A stretch of DNA of 26,611 bases. Source: Promethearchaeota archaeon. Lineage in GTDB: Archaea; Asgardarchaeota; Lokiarchaeia; Sigynarchaeales; SOKP01. Below the pieces are notes generated by a model. That model saw only the letters and a program-made list of their open reading frames with translations, had not been told where the DNA came from and ran no database searches. This document shows positions 16,157-24,514 of this stretch, piece after piece. The stretch spans positions 1 through 26,611 of the forward strand of contig JAEOTV010000225.1 in the NCBI GenBank assembly GCA_016839635.1, given 5' to 3'. Every line of letters begins with the position of its first letter. The first letter of the stretch is position 1. A program made the position numbers and the translations under genes.

Positions 16157-16795
16157 TTAAACTTGTTTGAAACCGTTTTTATCAATACTACAAATTTGAA
16201 GTTCAGACCCAGAACCAGCATCTCGTTCTTTTGAGCTGGTGATTGCTGTTTTTATAAGCTCAATTCCCTTAGTTTTCGTAATATTTGGTTTCCAATCTGC
16301 TTCCAAGACACCTAAAGAAAAAGGACTACCGCTTCCAAATGAGATAAAACTTTCTTCCTCATACAATGTGCCTAGTAGGTCAATTCCGTAAAGTATACCC
16401 TTCTCTTCAGTTAAGGAGTAACCACCTACAATCATCATTGAAATGAAGTAGCTTCTTCCTGAGAAAAGAATGTTACGACAAATACTAGCTACGTATTTTG
16501 GCTCGGGCACTCTCTCTTCTTCAACTTCTTTTAACTTTGATAAAGCTCGCAGCTGATTAACGACATACTGACAATCTGCTACTCCACCTGCTATGGTGGC
16601 AGCAGTGAATTTATTTATTTCAAATAATTTTTGAGCTTGCTTAGAGGCTATAAAAGTACCTCCTGTAGCCTGACTTTCAGTACCTATTACGACTCCATCT
16701 TTTACAATTATGCCTACTGTTGTAGTACCTGTTTGCAGCATTTTTTCAATTTGTTTTTGATCCAATTGCCTAAGATTATTGTTATTTTCCATCAT
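16157..16795 (-). CDS. psmB: 20S proteasome beta subunit (archaeal, catalytic)
   Basis: 212 residues including a 23-residue propeptide ending QTG, which is cut off to expose Thr24 (mature Thr1) in TTTVGI. In mature numbering the catalytic set is present: Glu17 (as in Thermoplasma), Lys33 in KLFEI, the Ser129 region GSGSPF, and D166/S169 in ERDAGSG. This is the threonine protease of the cytosolic core particle, assembled with an alpha subunit not found here. The mature part has the usual core length but ends shortly after the last strand, lacking the extended tail of some homologues. Convergent with the JAMM gene and divergent from S8e. Two adjacent ATG codons make the start ambiguous by one residue. 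Confidence 0.95.
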   Translation of the reverse strand: MMENNNNLRQLDQKQIEKMLQTGTTTVGIIVKDGVVIGTESQATGGTFIASKQAQKLFEINKFTAATIAGGVADCQYVVNQLRALSKLKEVEEERVPEPKYVASICRNILFSGRSYFISMMIVGGYSLTEEKGILYGIDLLGTLYEEESFISFGSGSPFSLGVLEADWKPNITKTKGIELIKTAITSSKERDAGSGSELQICSIDKNGFKQV

Positions 16796-16820
16796 TTTGC
16801 GCGATAGTAGTATCTTTTAT

Positions 16821-16829
16821 CATATATAG
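16821..16829 (-). promoter_or_regulatory. TATA box of the proteasome beta gene
   Basis: CTATATATG on the minus strand is centred about 30 nt before the first ATG, so the transcript is likely leaderless or nearly so. No Shine-Dalgarno sequence is visible between this box and the start. Confidence 0.55.
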
Positions 16830-16975
16830 CTAATTTAATGTTTTATGTTAAATAAAAATTTTGTCTATATTTACTTTGCTTTAATAAATCATAATAAAGA
16901 GGAATTTTAAAAAAATTTTAAAGAAATACTTCCTTATCATACCTATTAATTTGGATATAATTTGGTAAATCTTTT

Positions 16976-17353
16976 ATGGCAAGAAGTCAAGCTCGAAGTA
17001 AGCGAAAATACACTGGAAAAAAGTATAAACACTTCAACAAAAAGCGAAAAAGAGAACTTGAAGGACCTACTTTAGATACAGAAATAGCTCCAGAAAAAAA
17101 GAAAAAGCAACGCACATTGGGAGGGAATTACAAGCTTAAGTTGTTTGCCACACAATTCATAAATGTTACCGATCCAGGCAATAATAAAACTCAAAAAGTT
17201 AGGATATTAGGCTTTGAAGAGAATATTGCTTCGAAAGATTTGAATCGAAGGCACGTGTTAACAAAAGGAGCTGTTGTTGAAACAGAATTGGGAAATGTGA
17301 GAATTACGAGCCGTCCAGGTCAACACGGAGTACTTAATGGAGTTTTAGTTTAA
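16976..17353 (+). CDS. rps8e: 30S ribosomal protein S8e
   Basis: 125 residues, the usual archaeal length. The N-terminus is very basic (ARSQARSKRKYTGKKYKHFNKKRKREL), followed by family blocks TLGGNYKLKLF, RILGFEEN, RRHVLTKGAVVETELG and RITSRPGQHGVLNGVLV. S8e is a small-subunit ribosomal protein shared by archaea and eukaryotes. Transcribed alone, divergent from the proteasome beta gene over 180 bp and convergent with the Nudix gene 19 bp downstream. Confidence 0.95.
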   Translation: MARSQARSKRKYTGKKYKHFNKKRKRELEGPTLDTEIAPEKKKKQRTLGGNYKLKLFATQFINVTDPGNNKTQKVRILGFEENIASKDLNRRHVLTKGAVVETELGNVRITSRPGQHGVLNGVLV

Positions 17354-17359
17354 AAAAAA
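17352..17359 (-). terminator. Oligo-T terminator of the srp19-hypA-Nudix run
   Basis: A8 on the plus strand, overlapping the S8e stop codon, is T8 on the minus strand 13 nt after the Nudix stop codon. Fits oligo-U termination of the minus-strand run. Confidence 0.45.
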
Positions 17360-17372
17360 GTTCTAATTCTTC

Positions 17373-18110
17373 TTATTTTGATGAGTTCTCAAATATCTTG
17401 GATTGATAATAGATTAATCCATCAAGTAATTGATTACTAGGAATTTGTTTTAATTCTTCATGAGAGAGCCATCTTAAACCATTTTTCCATTCATCTTGTT
17501 CAGCAGGAATTGTTTCATCAGGATTAAAATTGACGGAATCACGAATTGTTGTTGAAATTAAAAAAGTAACTGAAGTTCCATTCCATCCCTCTATTATTGC
17601 GCTTAGAGAGGTCTCTATTTTGATGGATAAATTAACTTCCTCATTAAGTTCTCGTATAAGAGCCTCATTTGGAGATTTATCTAAATCACTAATTTCTAAT
17701 ATTCCTCCCGGTATTGTTGTTGCTCCTGGAAAATAGGATTGAGATAATGCCCGTTCTCCTACTAAAAAATATTGTTTATTAGGAGAAAATACGAGATATT
17801 GAGTGCCCAGTAGACCAATTCCTTTTTTTACTCGAATTTCGTTTTTTACCATATATGTGGCAGTAGAAAACTTCATATAACTAGTATCTAAGAAAAGAAG
17901 ATTGCTTTTAAAATGAAGATCATCTAAAAATATTAAAGTTCCATTATAATCCTTGGGATTTTCTTTGACATGTTTATCCCAACAAGTTCGAATTTTAGAA
18001 TCGTGCTTAGAGGATAATTGAAATTCTTGGGGCCTTATTTGATTCCATCTAATATTATCTAATGGTAATTCCCCTGCCCAAAGTATATTGATGTGCTCCA
18101 TACTTTTCAT
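17373..18110 (-). CDS. Nudix hydrolase, substrate unknown
   Basis: 245 residues. The Nudix box is at 135-161: GG135-136, E139, then after an insertion NEA and the catalytic RELNEE (153-158), whose glutamates bind Mg2+. The Gly that normally follows EE-x is replaced by N160, and the loop before the box helix is longer than usual. Residues 1-95 form an N-terminal domain without a match I recognise; the Nudix fold begins at about 98 (GIGLLGTQYLVFSP). Nudix enzymes cleave nucleoside diphosphates linked to another group. The long N-terminal part may set specificity. Third gene of a minus-strand run after srp19 and hypA (22 bp after hypA). A second Met at residue 4 is an equally good start, and neither has a clear ribosome site. 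Confidence 0.78.
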   Translation of the reverse strand: MKSMEHINILWAGELPLDNIRWNQIRPQEFQLSSKHDSKIRTCWDKHVKENPKDYNGTLIFLDDLHFKSNLLFLDTSYMKFSTATYMVKNEIRVKKGIGLLGTQYLVFSPNKQYFLVGERALSQSYFPGATTIPGGILEISDLDKSPNEALIRELNEEVNLSIKIETSLSAIIEGWNGTSVTFLISTTIRDSVNFNPDETIPAEQDEWKNGLRWLSHEELKQIPSNQLLDGLIYYQSKIFENSSK

Positions 18111-18132
18111 AAAAATAATAGAATTTAAATAC

Positions 18133-18504
18133 CTATTCTTGAATTTTAATATTTTTTACATTAGCTTTTTTACCTTCAATTATTTCAGTATTATTACTTC
18201 CACAATTAGAGCATTTAAATAATTGAAGTCCTGTGAGTTGTGATTCTCGAGTTATGGATACTTCTGAGATTTGATTACATTCCCGGCATTTAATTTTACC
18301 CGGAAGTATTTTAATATTTAATTTGGCGCCTTCTGCAATTGACCCCTTAGTTGCCATTTCAAAAGATCGTTGAAGGAGTTCTGGGACTATAAGCGTTAAT
18401 TCTCCAATTTCTAGTATTACCTCAGTAATCTTTTTAGCATTATATTTAATGGCTGTAGCTTCAGCTACTTTAAAAATGTTATAAGCAAAAGCAAACTCGT
18501 GCAT
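18133..18504 (-). CDS. hypA: HypA-type nickel insertion protein for hydrogenase maturation
   Basis: 123 residues. It starts MHE, whose His2 is the nickel ligand of HypA, and has the zinc-binding pairs C73/C76 (CREC) and C98/C101 (CSNC) in the usual rubredoxin-like loop. The helical N-terminal half (FAYNIFKVAEATA ... VPELLQRSFEMATKGS) matches the family. HypA works with HypB to deliver Ni to [NiFe] hydrogenase precursors, which implies nickel hydrogenases elsewhere in this genome. No other hyp gene is nearby. It lies 10 bp after srp19 and 22 bp before the Nudix gene, so the three are probably co-transcribed, a grouping of convenience rather than pathway. Confidence 0.92.
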   Translation of the reverse strand: MHEFAFAYNIFKVAEATAIKYNAKKITEVILEIGELTLIVPELLQRSFEMATKGSIAEGAKLNIKILPGKIKCRECNQISEVSITRESQLTGLQLFKCSNCGSNNTEIIEGKKANVKNIKIQE

Positions 18505-18514
18505 AATAGGAAAT

Positions 18515-18811
18515 CTAGGTTTTTAATTGTATTTTTCTTATTTCTTTAGCAACTTCAAGCATTACCTTACTCTTCTTCTTCCCTTTTGCATCTATTATAA
18601 CTCTTCCAGGGTCTTCCCACCACGATCTAGGGTATTTATAACTACTTTCAGTTTCAGCATGGTAACCTAAATTGCGAGCTGCTTTTACCATCTCTTCTAG
18701 ATTAACTTTATCTATAGCAAATTTCCTTGGAAGTCGTCTACCATTACTCCGACTTCTTTTTGCATCAAAATATTGTGGCCAAAAAATTAAATAGGGTTTT
18801 CTAGTTCTCAT
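18515..18811 (-). CDS. srp19: Signal recognition particle protein SRP19
   Basis: 98 residues, the typical archaeal length. Family signatures are clear: the N-terminal LIFWPQYFDAKRSRSNGRRLPRKFAI block and the central YPRSWWEDPGRVII region, with a lysine-rich C-terminus. SRP19 binds 7S RNA and organises its assembly with SRP54 for membrane targeting. It is the first gene of the srp19-hypA-Nudix run and divergent from the small membrane protein at 18986. Confidence 0.95.
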   Translation of the reverse strand: MRTRKPYLIFWPQYFDAKRSRSNGRRLPRKFAIDKVNLEEMVKAARNLGYHAETESSYKYPRSWWEDPGRVIIDAKGKKKSKVMLEVAKEIRKIQLKT

Positions 18812-18985
18812 TTAGTCCATAAATAAATAAGTTTTTGATGGGAATAATAAGAAGTAAAACTTTTTAAGTAATTTAAAAATTATTACTATCAAAAAAACAT
18901 TTAAAGACAGAATAATCTTATTAAGATTAATTTACGGGATTGAAATTTAATTATCTTATTAGATCTTACAATTTTTAATAGTTAG

Positions 18986-19186
18986 GTGTTAGCTATTTCT
19001 AAAGATGAAGAAACTGAGAAAATGAAAAACTTTGGAGTTATTATATTTTTTGTTTTATTGATAATATTATTTTATTTAGCCTTGTTCGAATTCTCTGACA
19101 TTTCGAATATACCACTTTTGAATTACTTAAAATGGCTTATCGTTATTATAATCCTAATATTTTTATTTATTCGGACTAATAAATAG
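18986..19186 (+). CDS. Small two-helix membrane protein, unknown
   Basis: 66 residues if translation starts at GTG 18986, or 54 from the ATG at 19022. Two hydrophobic helices (about 17-33 and 47-63) are separated by a short polar loop (EFSDISNIPLLNYLK), with a basic end (RTNK). No family recognised. The hydrophobic pattern and clean two-helix layout make it a plausible gene, but neither start has a strong ribosome site. Confidence 0.5.
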   Translation: MLAISKDEETEKMKNFGVIIFFVLLIILFYLALFEFSDISNIPLLNYLKWLIVIIILIFLFIRTNK

Positions 19187-19295
19187 GATATTCATATCAA
19201 AAAAGAATAATACCTACCTTCTTGAGATGTGATAGATTTGATGGTTTAAAATTTATGGTTTAGTACAAAAAAGATTTAAGTACCAGATTTCACTA

Positions 19296-19309
19296 TTCTT
19301 TACATAATA
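19296..19309 (+). promoter_or_regulatory. Box A (TATA-like) of the tRNA-Pro gene
   Basis: TCTTTACATAATAA lies 21-34 nt before the first tRNA base, the expected place for an archaeal TATA box driving a tRNA gene. Confidence 0.4.
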
Positions 19310-19329
19310 AAATGAGCTCCTTTTTAATT

Positions 19330-19403
19330 GGGAGGGTAGTCTAGCTTGGTATGATACTCGGCTGGGGGCCGAGTGGTCGGGGGTTCAATTCCCCCCTCTC
19401 CCA
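19330..19403 (+). tRNA. tRNA-Pro (anticodon GGG)
   Basis: A 74-nt cloverleaf can be folded by hand: acceptor GGGAGGG with CTCTCCC (one G-U pair), D-arm with GGT in the loop, anticodon stem CTCGG/CCGAG around loop CTGGGGG giving anticodon GGG (codons CCC and CCU), T-stem GGGGG/CCCCC around TTCAATT, and discriminator A. No intron and no encoded CCA. An adjacent T-rich stretch may end transcription. Confidence 0.95.
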
Positions 19404-19486
19404 TGTATTTAATTTAATTGATTTTTACTATTAAAACTAATAATATTATAAATTACTTTTCCTTGAGTATCTAAATATTTTTTATA

Positions 19487-19753
19487 ATGAACTTTTATAT
19501 TTTTACCAAAAGTTATATAAAACAGATAAAAAGGTTATTAAAAATCATAGAATTGGAAGATATTCAGGATTATGAATGGGCAAACGATTGGAATATAATT
19601 GTCGAATTATTTGAGATGATTGACAGGTTGAAAGAATTATTTAATCGTTTAGATGTCACATATCTTCGTGAAGTAGAACAGCGAATTTTAAGTTTAAATT
19701 TTGAAAAATATGTATGTTCTCTACAAAACTATATCATTGAAAAATACTCTTAA
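19487..19753 (+). CDS. Small helical protein, unknown
   Basis: 88 residues, no membrane segment or signal. Basic N-terminal helix (KSYIKQIKRLLKIIEL) followed by an acidic, Trp-containing stretch (DIQDYEWANDWNIIVELFEMIDRLKELF) and two more amphipathic helices. No family recognised. Codon use resembles the neighbours, but start-site support is weak. It lies just downstream of the tRNA and may be lineage specific. Confidence 0.45.
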   Translation: MNFYIFTKSYIKQIKRLLKIIELEDIQDYEWANDWNIIVELFEMIDRLKELFNRLDVTYLREVEQRILSLNFEKYVCSLQNYIIEKYS

Positions 19754-19884
19754 TTTCTTTCTTAATGCAAATAAACAACACCTTATCTCCAGTATATTAA
19801 TGGAATCGTATATATATTGTTAAAATTTATAAGTGCATCAAGTCTATTTTTTGATAAACATACATAAAAAAAGTTGAGAAAAAA

Positions 19885-20187
19885 GTGCCATGGAGCAAGT
19901 TGCAAGAATCTGATATATGGATGCGAATTGTAGCCCTTGCAGGAGGTATTATTGCCCTCATAGAATCCTTATTACATTTAATAGGACTTCTCGAATTCTG
20001 GAGATTTGGATGGATTATAGAGGTAATTGCTATAGTTCTCGCAATTCTACCTATTTTATTAGCTTTAAAGCCAATTCATTATACACCTACAATTCTAGGG
20101 GGTATTGGTTTATTTCTAATAATATTTTCAGTCTTTATTGGTGGTATTGTTGTGTTTCTCGCAGCAATTATTGGAGCTATTACATAA
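19885..20187 (+). CDS. Small multi-pass membrane protein, unknown
   Basis: 100 residues starting at GTG 19885. The next possible start is an ATG at codon 13, after which the sequence is hydrophobic almost throughout, with three to four helices (about 13-35, 43-62, 70-98) rich in I, L and G and only a few charged residues. A second open frame over the same bases (19917-20195) is Cys- and Tyr-rich and looks like a shadow. No family recognised. A strong T tract follows directly, which supports a real transcript. Confidence 0.6.
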   Translation: MPWSKLQESDIWMRIVALAGGIIALIESLLHLIGLLEFWRFGWIIEVIAIVLAILPILLALKPIHYTPTILGGIGLFLIIFSVFIGGIVVFLAAIIGAIT

Positions 20188-20197
20188 TTTTCTAAAA

Positions 20198-20216
20198 TTT
20201 TTTTCTTTTTTTTTTT
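20198..20216 (+). terminator. Oligo-T terminator after the small membrane protein
   Basis: T7-C-T11 starts about 10 nt after the stop codon, one of the strongest oligo-U terminators in the window, in the gap before the convergent MtxX-like gene. Confidence 0.65.
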
Positions 20217-20301
20217 GATATAAATAAGAAATTATATTCAAATGCTTCAGATAAAGAAAAGATTCTCTCTTGCCATCAATATTTTAAAAAGAATTTATGA
20301 A

Positions 20302-21165
20302 TTACTTACTTAAAGCTAGAGCCAAAATTAAAGCCCCATAGAATTCAGAATAATCACCTACTCTAGAAGTATCAATAATAGTCTTATCAAGCCCCATATA
20401 AATAGCACCATATGCTTTACCACCACCTAAATGAACTAATGTACGGTATATTAAATTTCCAGAAATACCATCAGGTGCAATAATTAGATTTGATTTATTT
20501 TCGAGAGCATTTTCAATTAAGATTTCATCGTGAGAAATCATTAAATTCGGGTATTTATTCTTCATTAATTCATTGATTTTATTTGCATCTTGTATTGTTT
20601 GGTTAACTTTGGCATCTCGTCCAATATCGCCTAATCTACCTCCACTTAAAATACTTATTTTAGGAATAATCTCAATTTCTCGAAATTCTTTAAGAGCATA
20701 TTCTATAAAGGTCATTTTGTTTTCTATATTATTACATTCGTCAATCCCAACTGGACCGTAGAAGAACTGATCCTCTTTAACGGTTTCTAATATCGCTAAC
20801 CTATTGATTTCTCCAATATCTAGAGTTTGCTTAATATTTTTTAAGAATTTGCTTGAGCTTAATGATCCTCTAATAATTGCTTGAATAGAATTTTGTTTTA
20901 ATGCCTCAATAATAGATCTTTCGGGATCCTGACATTCAATAAATTTTAATCGTGAATTTATTTTGCTTTGTGAGATTTGCTGAATGTATTTATCTAAAAT
21001 TTCTTTTGTTCCAAAAATAAAAATAGTTGATTCAAAATTTTTTAAAAAATCTAAACTTGCTGTTAAGATTTTCTGATTATGGAATGTAGAATCTCCAAAT
21101 CCTATTCCTATGTTTATTGATTTTTTTTTTTTAGCTTTTAATTCATATTTTTGTAATATTTTCAT
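20302..21165 (-). CDS. MtxX (methanogenesis marker 4)-like, phosphotransacetylase-fold protein
   Basis: 287 residues. The pattern matches the phosphate acetyl/butyryl transferase superfamily, in particular the MtxX/methanogenesis-marker-4 branch as I recall it: RGSLSSSKFL (99-108), GPVGIDE (137-143), SILSGGRLGDIGRD (171-184), and the C-terminal APDGISGNLIYRTLVHLGGGKAYGAI block (230-255), which parallels the PDL-AGN-YK motif of phosphotransacetylases. Its biochemical role is unproven; it was named for its distribution in methanogens. Its presence beside an HdrD-like gene in an apparent non-methanogen is notable, though no methyl-coenzyme M reductase gene is here. It follows the CPBP protease gene by 18 bp on the same strand, so co-transcription is likely. 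A plain phosphotransacetylase is the main alternative but is less likely given the divergent motifs. Confidence 0.7.
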   Translation of the reverse strand: MKILQKYELKAKKKKSINIGIGFGDSTFHNQKILTASLDFLKNFESTIFIFGTKEILDKYIQQISQSKINSRLKFIECQDPERSIIEALKQNSIQAIIRGSLSSSKFLKNIKQTLDIGEINRLAILETVKEDQFFYGPVGIDECNNIENKMTFIEYALKEFREIEIIPKISILSGGRLGDIGRDAKVNQTIQDANKINELMKNKYPNLMISHDEILIENALENKSNLIIAPDGISGNLIYRTLVHLGGGKAYGAIYMGLDKTIIDTSRVGDYSEFYGALILALALSK

Positions 21166-21183
21166 ATTCCACGGTTTTGTATT

Positions 21184-22320
21184 TTAGAATGCATAAAGAT
21201 AAATATACGCTAATATTATTGTCAATGCATTGTATACTCCATGACAGATGATATTACTAATCAAATTCTCATTTCTCCAATAATAAATTAAACCTAAGAG
21301 CAATGAGATTATAAAGTAGGGGATAAAAGATAGAATAAATGAAATAAGAATTAGGATTGGTGAATCTATAAATAGAAGAACTATTCCCAACACATGAATC
21401 ATTGCAAATATGAACGCAGTTATCAATATCCCACCTATATTTCCTAAACTCCGCGTTAATCCTTTTTGCATAAATCCTCTAAATAAAATTTCCTCAGAAG
21501 TTCCTATAATTAATATCATTACTAAAGATAAGAGAATCAAGCTAAGAATATCACCTTCTGAGAGGAGGATTCCAGTATCACTAGAAGTACTACCTAGATC
21601 CTGTATAATCTCAACTCCAAAAAAAAACTCAAGAGTTATCTCAGTCAAAAATGAAACTCCATAAACTAAAAAATATCCGGCAACAGCAAATCCTAAGCCT
21701 ATTAAAATTTCTTTCAATAGTTTTTGTGTGTTGAATCCTTTTGAGGTAAAACCTAATAATCCTAATCTATTTTTTAAAGAAGGATTTCTGAGATATTTCC
21801 CAACGTATAATACTGGAACTAGTATAAAAATTAATTCGAAGAAAGAGCTAAATACTATGAAATATGGATTTGCTATAAAATCATATAAAGCCTCTAAATT
21901 AAAAGAAAAAAAAATCGTTATAGCTAGGATTCCCGCCGTAATAAAATTCATCAAAAGAAAGGACCCTAAGGATATTCCGATAGACGGCTTTAACCCCCAT
22001 AATTCATGATTTTTCGTATTAATTATTTCTTCGTCAGAAATTTTTAAAATTTCGTAAGAAATTAAAGGTACATCATGGTGAGAGTATTTTTCTGGTTGAA
22101 TATAAGGATTTATTGGGTTGGTTGGTTTTATTTGTTTATAATCTTTGAGATAGTTAAGATCAGTCCCGCATTTAATACAAAATTTAAGCTTCTGTATTTT
22201 TGGAATTTTATTACCACAAACAGGGCAAAAAGACCAAAATTTATTTTTTAATTCTTCTCTATTATCAGAATTAGAGATTTTTTGCTCAATAGTAGGATCT
22301 TGAATTTCTTTATCATTCAT
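21184..22320 (-). CDS. CPBP-family intramembrane glutamic protease with N-terminal zinc ribbon
   Basis: 378 residues. N-terminal zinc ribbon C32/C35 and C48/C51, then about eight membrane helices from residue 112. The CPBP (Rce1/CAAX-protease-like) motifs are all present: EEILFR (E276, E277, R281), F305-x3-H309 and H360-x3-N364. Rce1 removes the last three residues of prenylated CAAX proteins, but most prokaryotic members have other or unknown substrates. The cytosolic ribbon could recruit a substrate or partner. Its gene is followed 18 bp later by the MtxX-like gene. Confidence 0.85.
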   Translation of the reverse strand: MNDKEIQDPTIEQKISNSDNREELKNKFWSFCPVCGNKIPKIQKLKFCIKCGTDLNYLKDYKQIKPTNPINPYIQPEKYSHHDVPLISYEILKISDEEIINTKNHELWGLKPSIGISLGSFLLMNFITAGILAITIFFSFNLEALYDFIANPYFIVFSSFFELIFILVPVLYVGKYLRNPSLKNRLGLLGFTSKGFNTQKLLKEILIGLGFAVAGYFLVYGVSFLTEITLEFFFGVEIIQDLGSTSSDTGILLSEGDILSLILLSLVMILIIGTSEEILFRGFMQKGLTRSLGNIGGILITAFIFAMIHVLGIVLLFIDSPILILISFILSFIPYFIISLLLGLIYYWRNENLISNIICHGVYNALTIILAYIYLYAF

Positions 22321-22405
22321 TATCTATTTACAGTAAGAAATTTAATTACTAAAAGCTTTATGTTTCAAATTTAGAATTATCAAAATAAGTTTTTAACACA
22401 GACTT

Positions 22406-24319
22406 TTAAATGCCAATTCTCATAAATTTAGAAATCCTATTAATTTCAATGTCACTTTGTAAAAATCCTGACTTTGATAAGTTATAATATTTGAAATTAG
22501 CAAGTTCTTGATCGTTTTCAACTTCTAATTCAAGCTTTATTGAAGGCATCCAAAATGTTTTATTAATATGTTGGTATTCAACCATTACCATGAAGAGAAA
22601 TTTGCCTATTTTTTTCGGAACAACTTTAGTTTTGATTTTTGATATTTCATTAGATTTTAACCGTTTAATGCTTGTATATTCTAATTTAGATTCAAAAGAA
22701 TCTGACATAAAGAAATAAATCTTTATATCTTTAATTTCACTTAAGTTAGGATTCTCAATTGAAACTGTAATCATTTCTGGGTGATTTAACTCAAGTTTTT
22801 TATTATGTAATTTAAGATCTATGAAAAGAGGGTATGGTACAACTTTCTCATTCAAATTAAAACTTAAATCAATGAGTTTTTGAAGATTAGGCTTTACTTT
22901 TAAACTAAATTGACTTTTTTGTTCTTCTAAAGAAAGTACTTTTTTACTTCTTGCCTCATCAAATCGTTGAAAAATATAATTAATATATTTCAAGATGTAA
23001 TTATCAAATTCTGTGTGTTTTTTCGAGATTAACGAAATCAATTTTTTATAATATTCCGCTTCAAGATCTCGAAGTAAAGGCTTCTCGAAAAGATCTTTGA
23101 TGAAGTTTCTTAAGAGCTCATCTAATTGGATTAAATCATTATGTTCAATTTCAAATTTCTCAATAATTTTTCCATTTAACTTATCCTCTTGTAAAATGTC
23201 GCTTAGAGAACTCAATAGTTCAATAGCCTCAGAGTTATAACCATCAAGAGCTTTTAAAATCATAATTTCCAATAAATAATTGAATTTCTGAACATTTTTG
23301 TTTTTGTAATTGATGAATTCTGTGCGGTAAGTTTCTAAGTACTTAACCAATTTTCCAGAATGCAATTTTAAAAGGCTTCTTTGATATCTTTGGTATCTTT
23401 CAGAAAAATTTTCAATCCAATGTCGAACAGTATTTAGTTTCTCTATATTTGCTTCATTATTAAATATGAGGTTTTCTTCCAAATTATCCGTGGAGAGCAA
23501 TGGACAATCGATTTTTACTTTCTCTAAAACAACACTCGTTTCACGTTCTAGCTGATAAATATTTTCAATTTGACTATATAAATTATACTTTCGAAATTCT
23601 TCTGCTTTAATTTTAAAAAGCCTATCAAGCAAATCTTCTAACTTATCAGAATAAAATTTCGGATTATTATTTAAGATACCTCTCAATATTGCTGTAAATT
23701 CGGAAAGAATAGCATAAAAATCTTTTTCCTTATAAATGTTAGAACGTACATTCTCAAGTTTACTGATATTACAAAAATCTACAATATTTTGGTAGTTTTT
23801 CTCAGTAAGTCTATAATATTTCTCACAATTATCAGGAGATAATGAATTTTTTGCTAAATAACTATAATATAATGCTATCAATGATTTATTAATAATAAAG
23901 GAAAAATCTCTAAACTCTTCATATTTCTTTCTCTTTTCCTCATCTTCTATATAGGGTAAAATTATTTCCTCAAGAATTATCCCGAAATTACCTGCTGAAC
24001 GAATCGTATGGAATAATTTTAATGGATCGATATTTAAATTGTCTAATTTCGTAATTATTAAATGCCTATATTCATTAAAATCAGATTTAAGATTATAGAA
24101 AAATGATTCAATTAGCGATTTTCTTCTCTCAAGCTCTGAGATTTTAACTTTTTTTTCAGTCTTATATAATGTAAGATTTAATATTTCTCCTAAGTAATAT
24201 TTAAATGAATAGATAGATTCCATATATAAAGTTTTTGCCCCACAATAAGGACAGTGGGCAACAGATCCTTTAATGGCGGGTAGTGCAGACCCACATTTCT
24301 TGCATGGTAAATTCCGCAT
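22406..24319 (-). CDS. Zinc-ribbon, helical/coiled-coil and C-terminal beta-sandwich protein, unknown
   Basis: 637 residues without signal or membrane helix. The N-terminal zinc ribbon has C6, C9, C23 and C26 (CKKCG...CPYCG). Residues about 40-480 are all helical and charged, a long helical-repeat or coiled-coil body. Residues about 495-615 turn to beta (YPLFIDLKLHNKKLEL, EMITVSIENPN, FLFMVMVEYQH, IKLELEVEN), a CARDB/Ig-type sandwich. Ribbon plus sandwich is shared with the protein at 13828-14817. Helical body plus Ig-like C-terminal domain is also the layout of coat-adaptor large chains, but that is only a shape analogy. No family recognised with confidence. AT-rich promoter sequence lies about 30 nt before the start. 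Confidence 0.68.
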   Translation of the reverse strand: MRNLPCKKCGSALPAIKGSVAHCPYCGAKTLYMESIYSFKYYLGEILNLTLYKTEKKVKISELERRKSLIESFFYNLKSDFNEYRHLIITKLDNLNIDPLKLFHTIRSAGNFGIILEEIILPYIEDEEKRKKYEEFRDFSFIINKSLIALYYSYLAKNSLSPDNCEKYYRLTEKNYQNIVDFCNISKLENVRSNIYKEKDFYAILSEFTAILRGILNNNPKFYSDKLEDLLDRLFKIKAEEFRKYNLYSQIENIYQLERETSVVLEKVKIDCPLLSTDNLEENLIFNNEANIEKLNTVRHWIENFSERYQRYQRSLLKLHSGKLVKYLETYRTEFINYKNKNVQKFNYLLEIMILKALDGYNSEAIELLSSLSDILQEDKLNGKIIEKFEIEHNDLIQLDELLRNFIKDLFEKPLLRDLEAEYYKKLISLISKKHTEFDNYILKYINYIFQRFDEARSKKVLSLEEQKSQFSLKVKPNLQKLIDLSFNLNEKVVPYPLFIDLKLHNKKLELNHPEMITVSIENPNLSEIKDIKIYFFMSDSFESKLEYTSIKRLKSNEISKIKTKVVPKKIGKFLFMVMVEYQHINKTFWMPSIKLELEVENDQELANFKYYNLSKSGFLQSDIEINRISKFMRIGI

Positions 24320-24514
24320 GAATACTATTATCTCAACTGAAATTAATTTTTAATTCTTCTTATACAGTATAAATTACTAATTGTTTATTAAAATTTTATC
24401 CTCTAAGTCTAAATATCACAATATTTTGATGTGTTTTTATAGAAATTATTTGTCCACAAATTTAGATAAATCATTCAATAAAAATATGTTCTTATTCCTT
24501 GTAAATATAAAAAA

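Noticed and set aside
16674..16726. Glu instead of Asp at mature position 17 of proteasome beta
   Set aside because: Thermoplasma acidophilum beta also has Glu17, so this is a normal variant and not a lost catalytic residue.
19215..19250. C/D-box-like sequence GTGATAG/TTGATGG upstream of the tRNA
   Set aside because: Mismatches to box C and no box D nearby.
19330..19403. tRNA-Pro as an attachment site of an integrated element
   Set aside because: No integrase gene and no repeat of the tRNA 3' end were found in the window.
19917..20195. Second 92-codon frame over the small membrane protein
   Set aside because: Composition (Tyr, Ser, Cys, Arg-rich) looks like an out-of-frame reading of the hydrophobic gene at 19885-20187.
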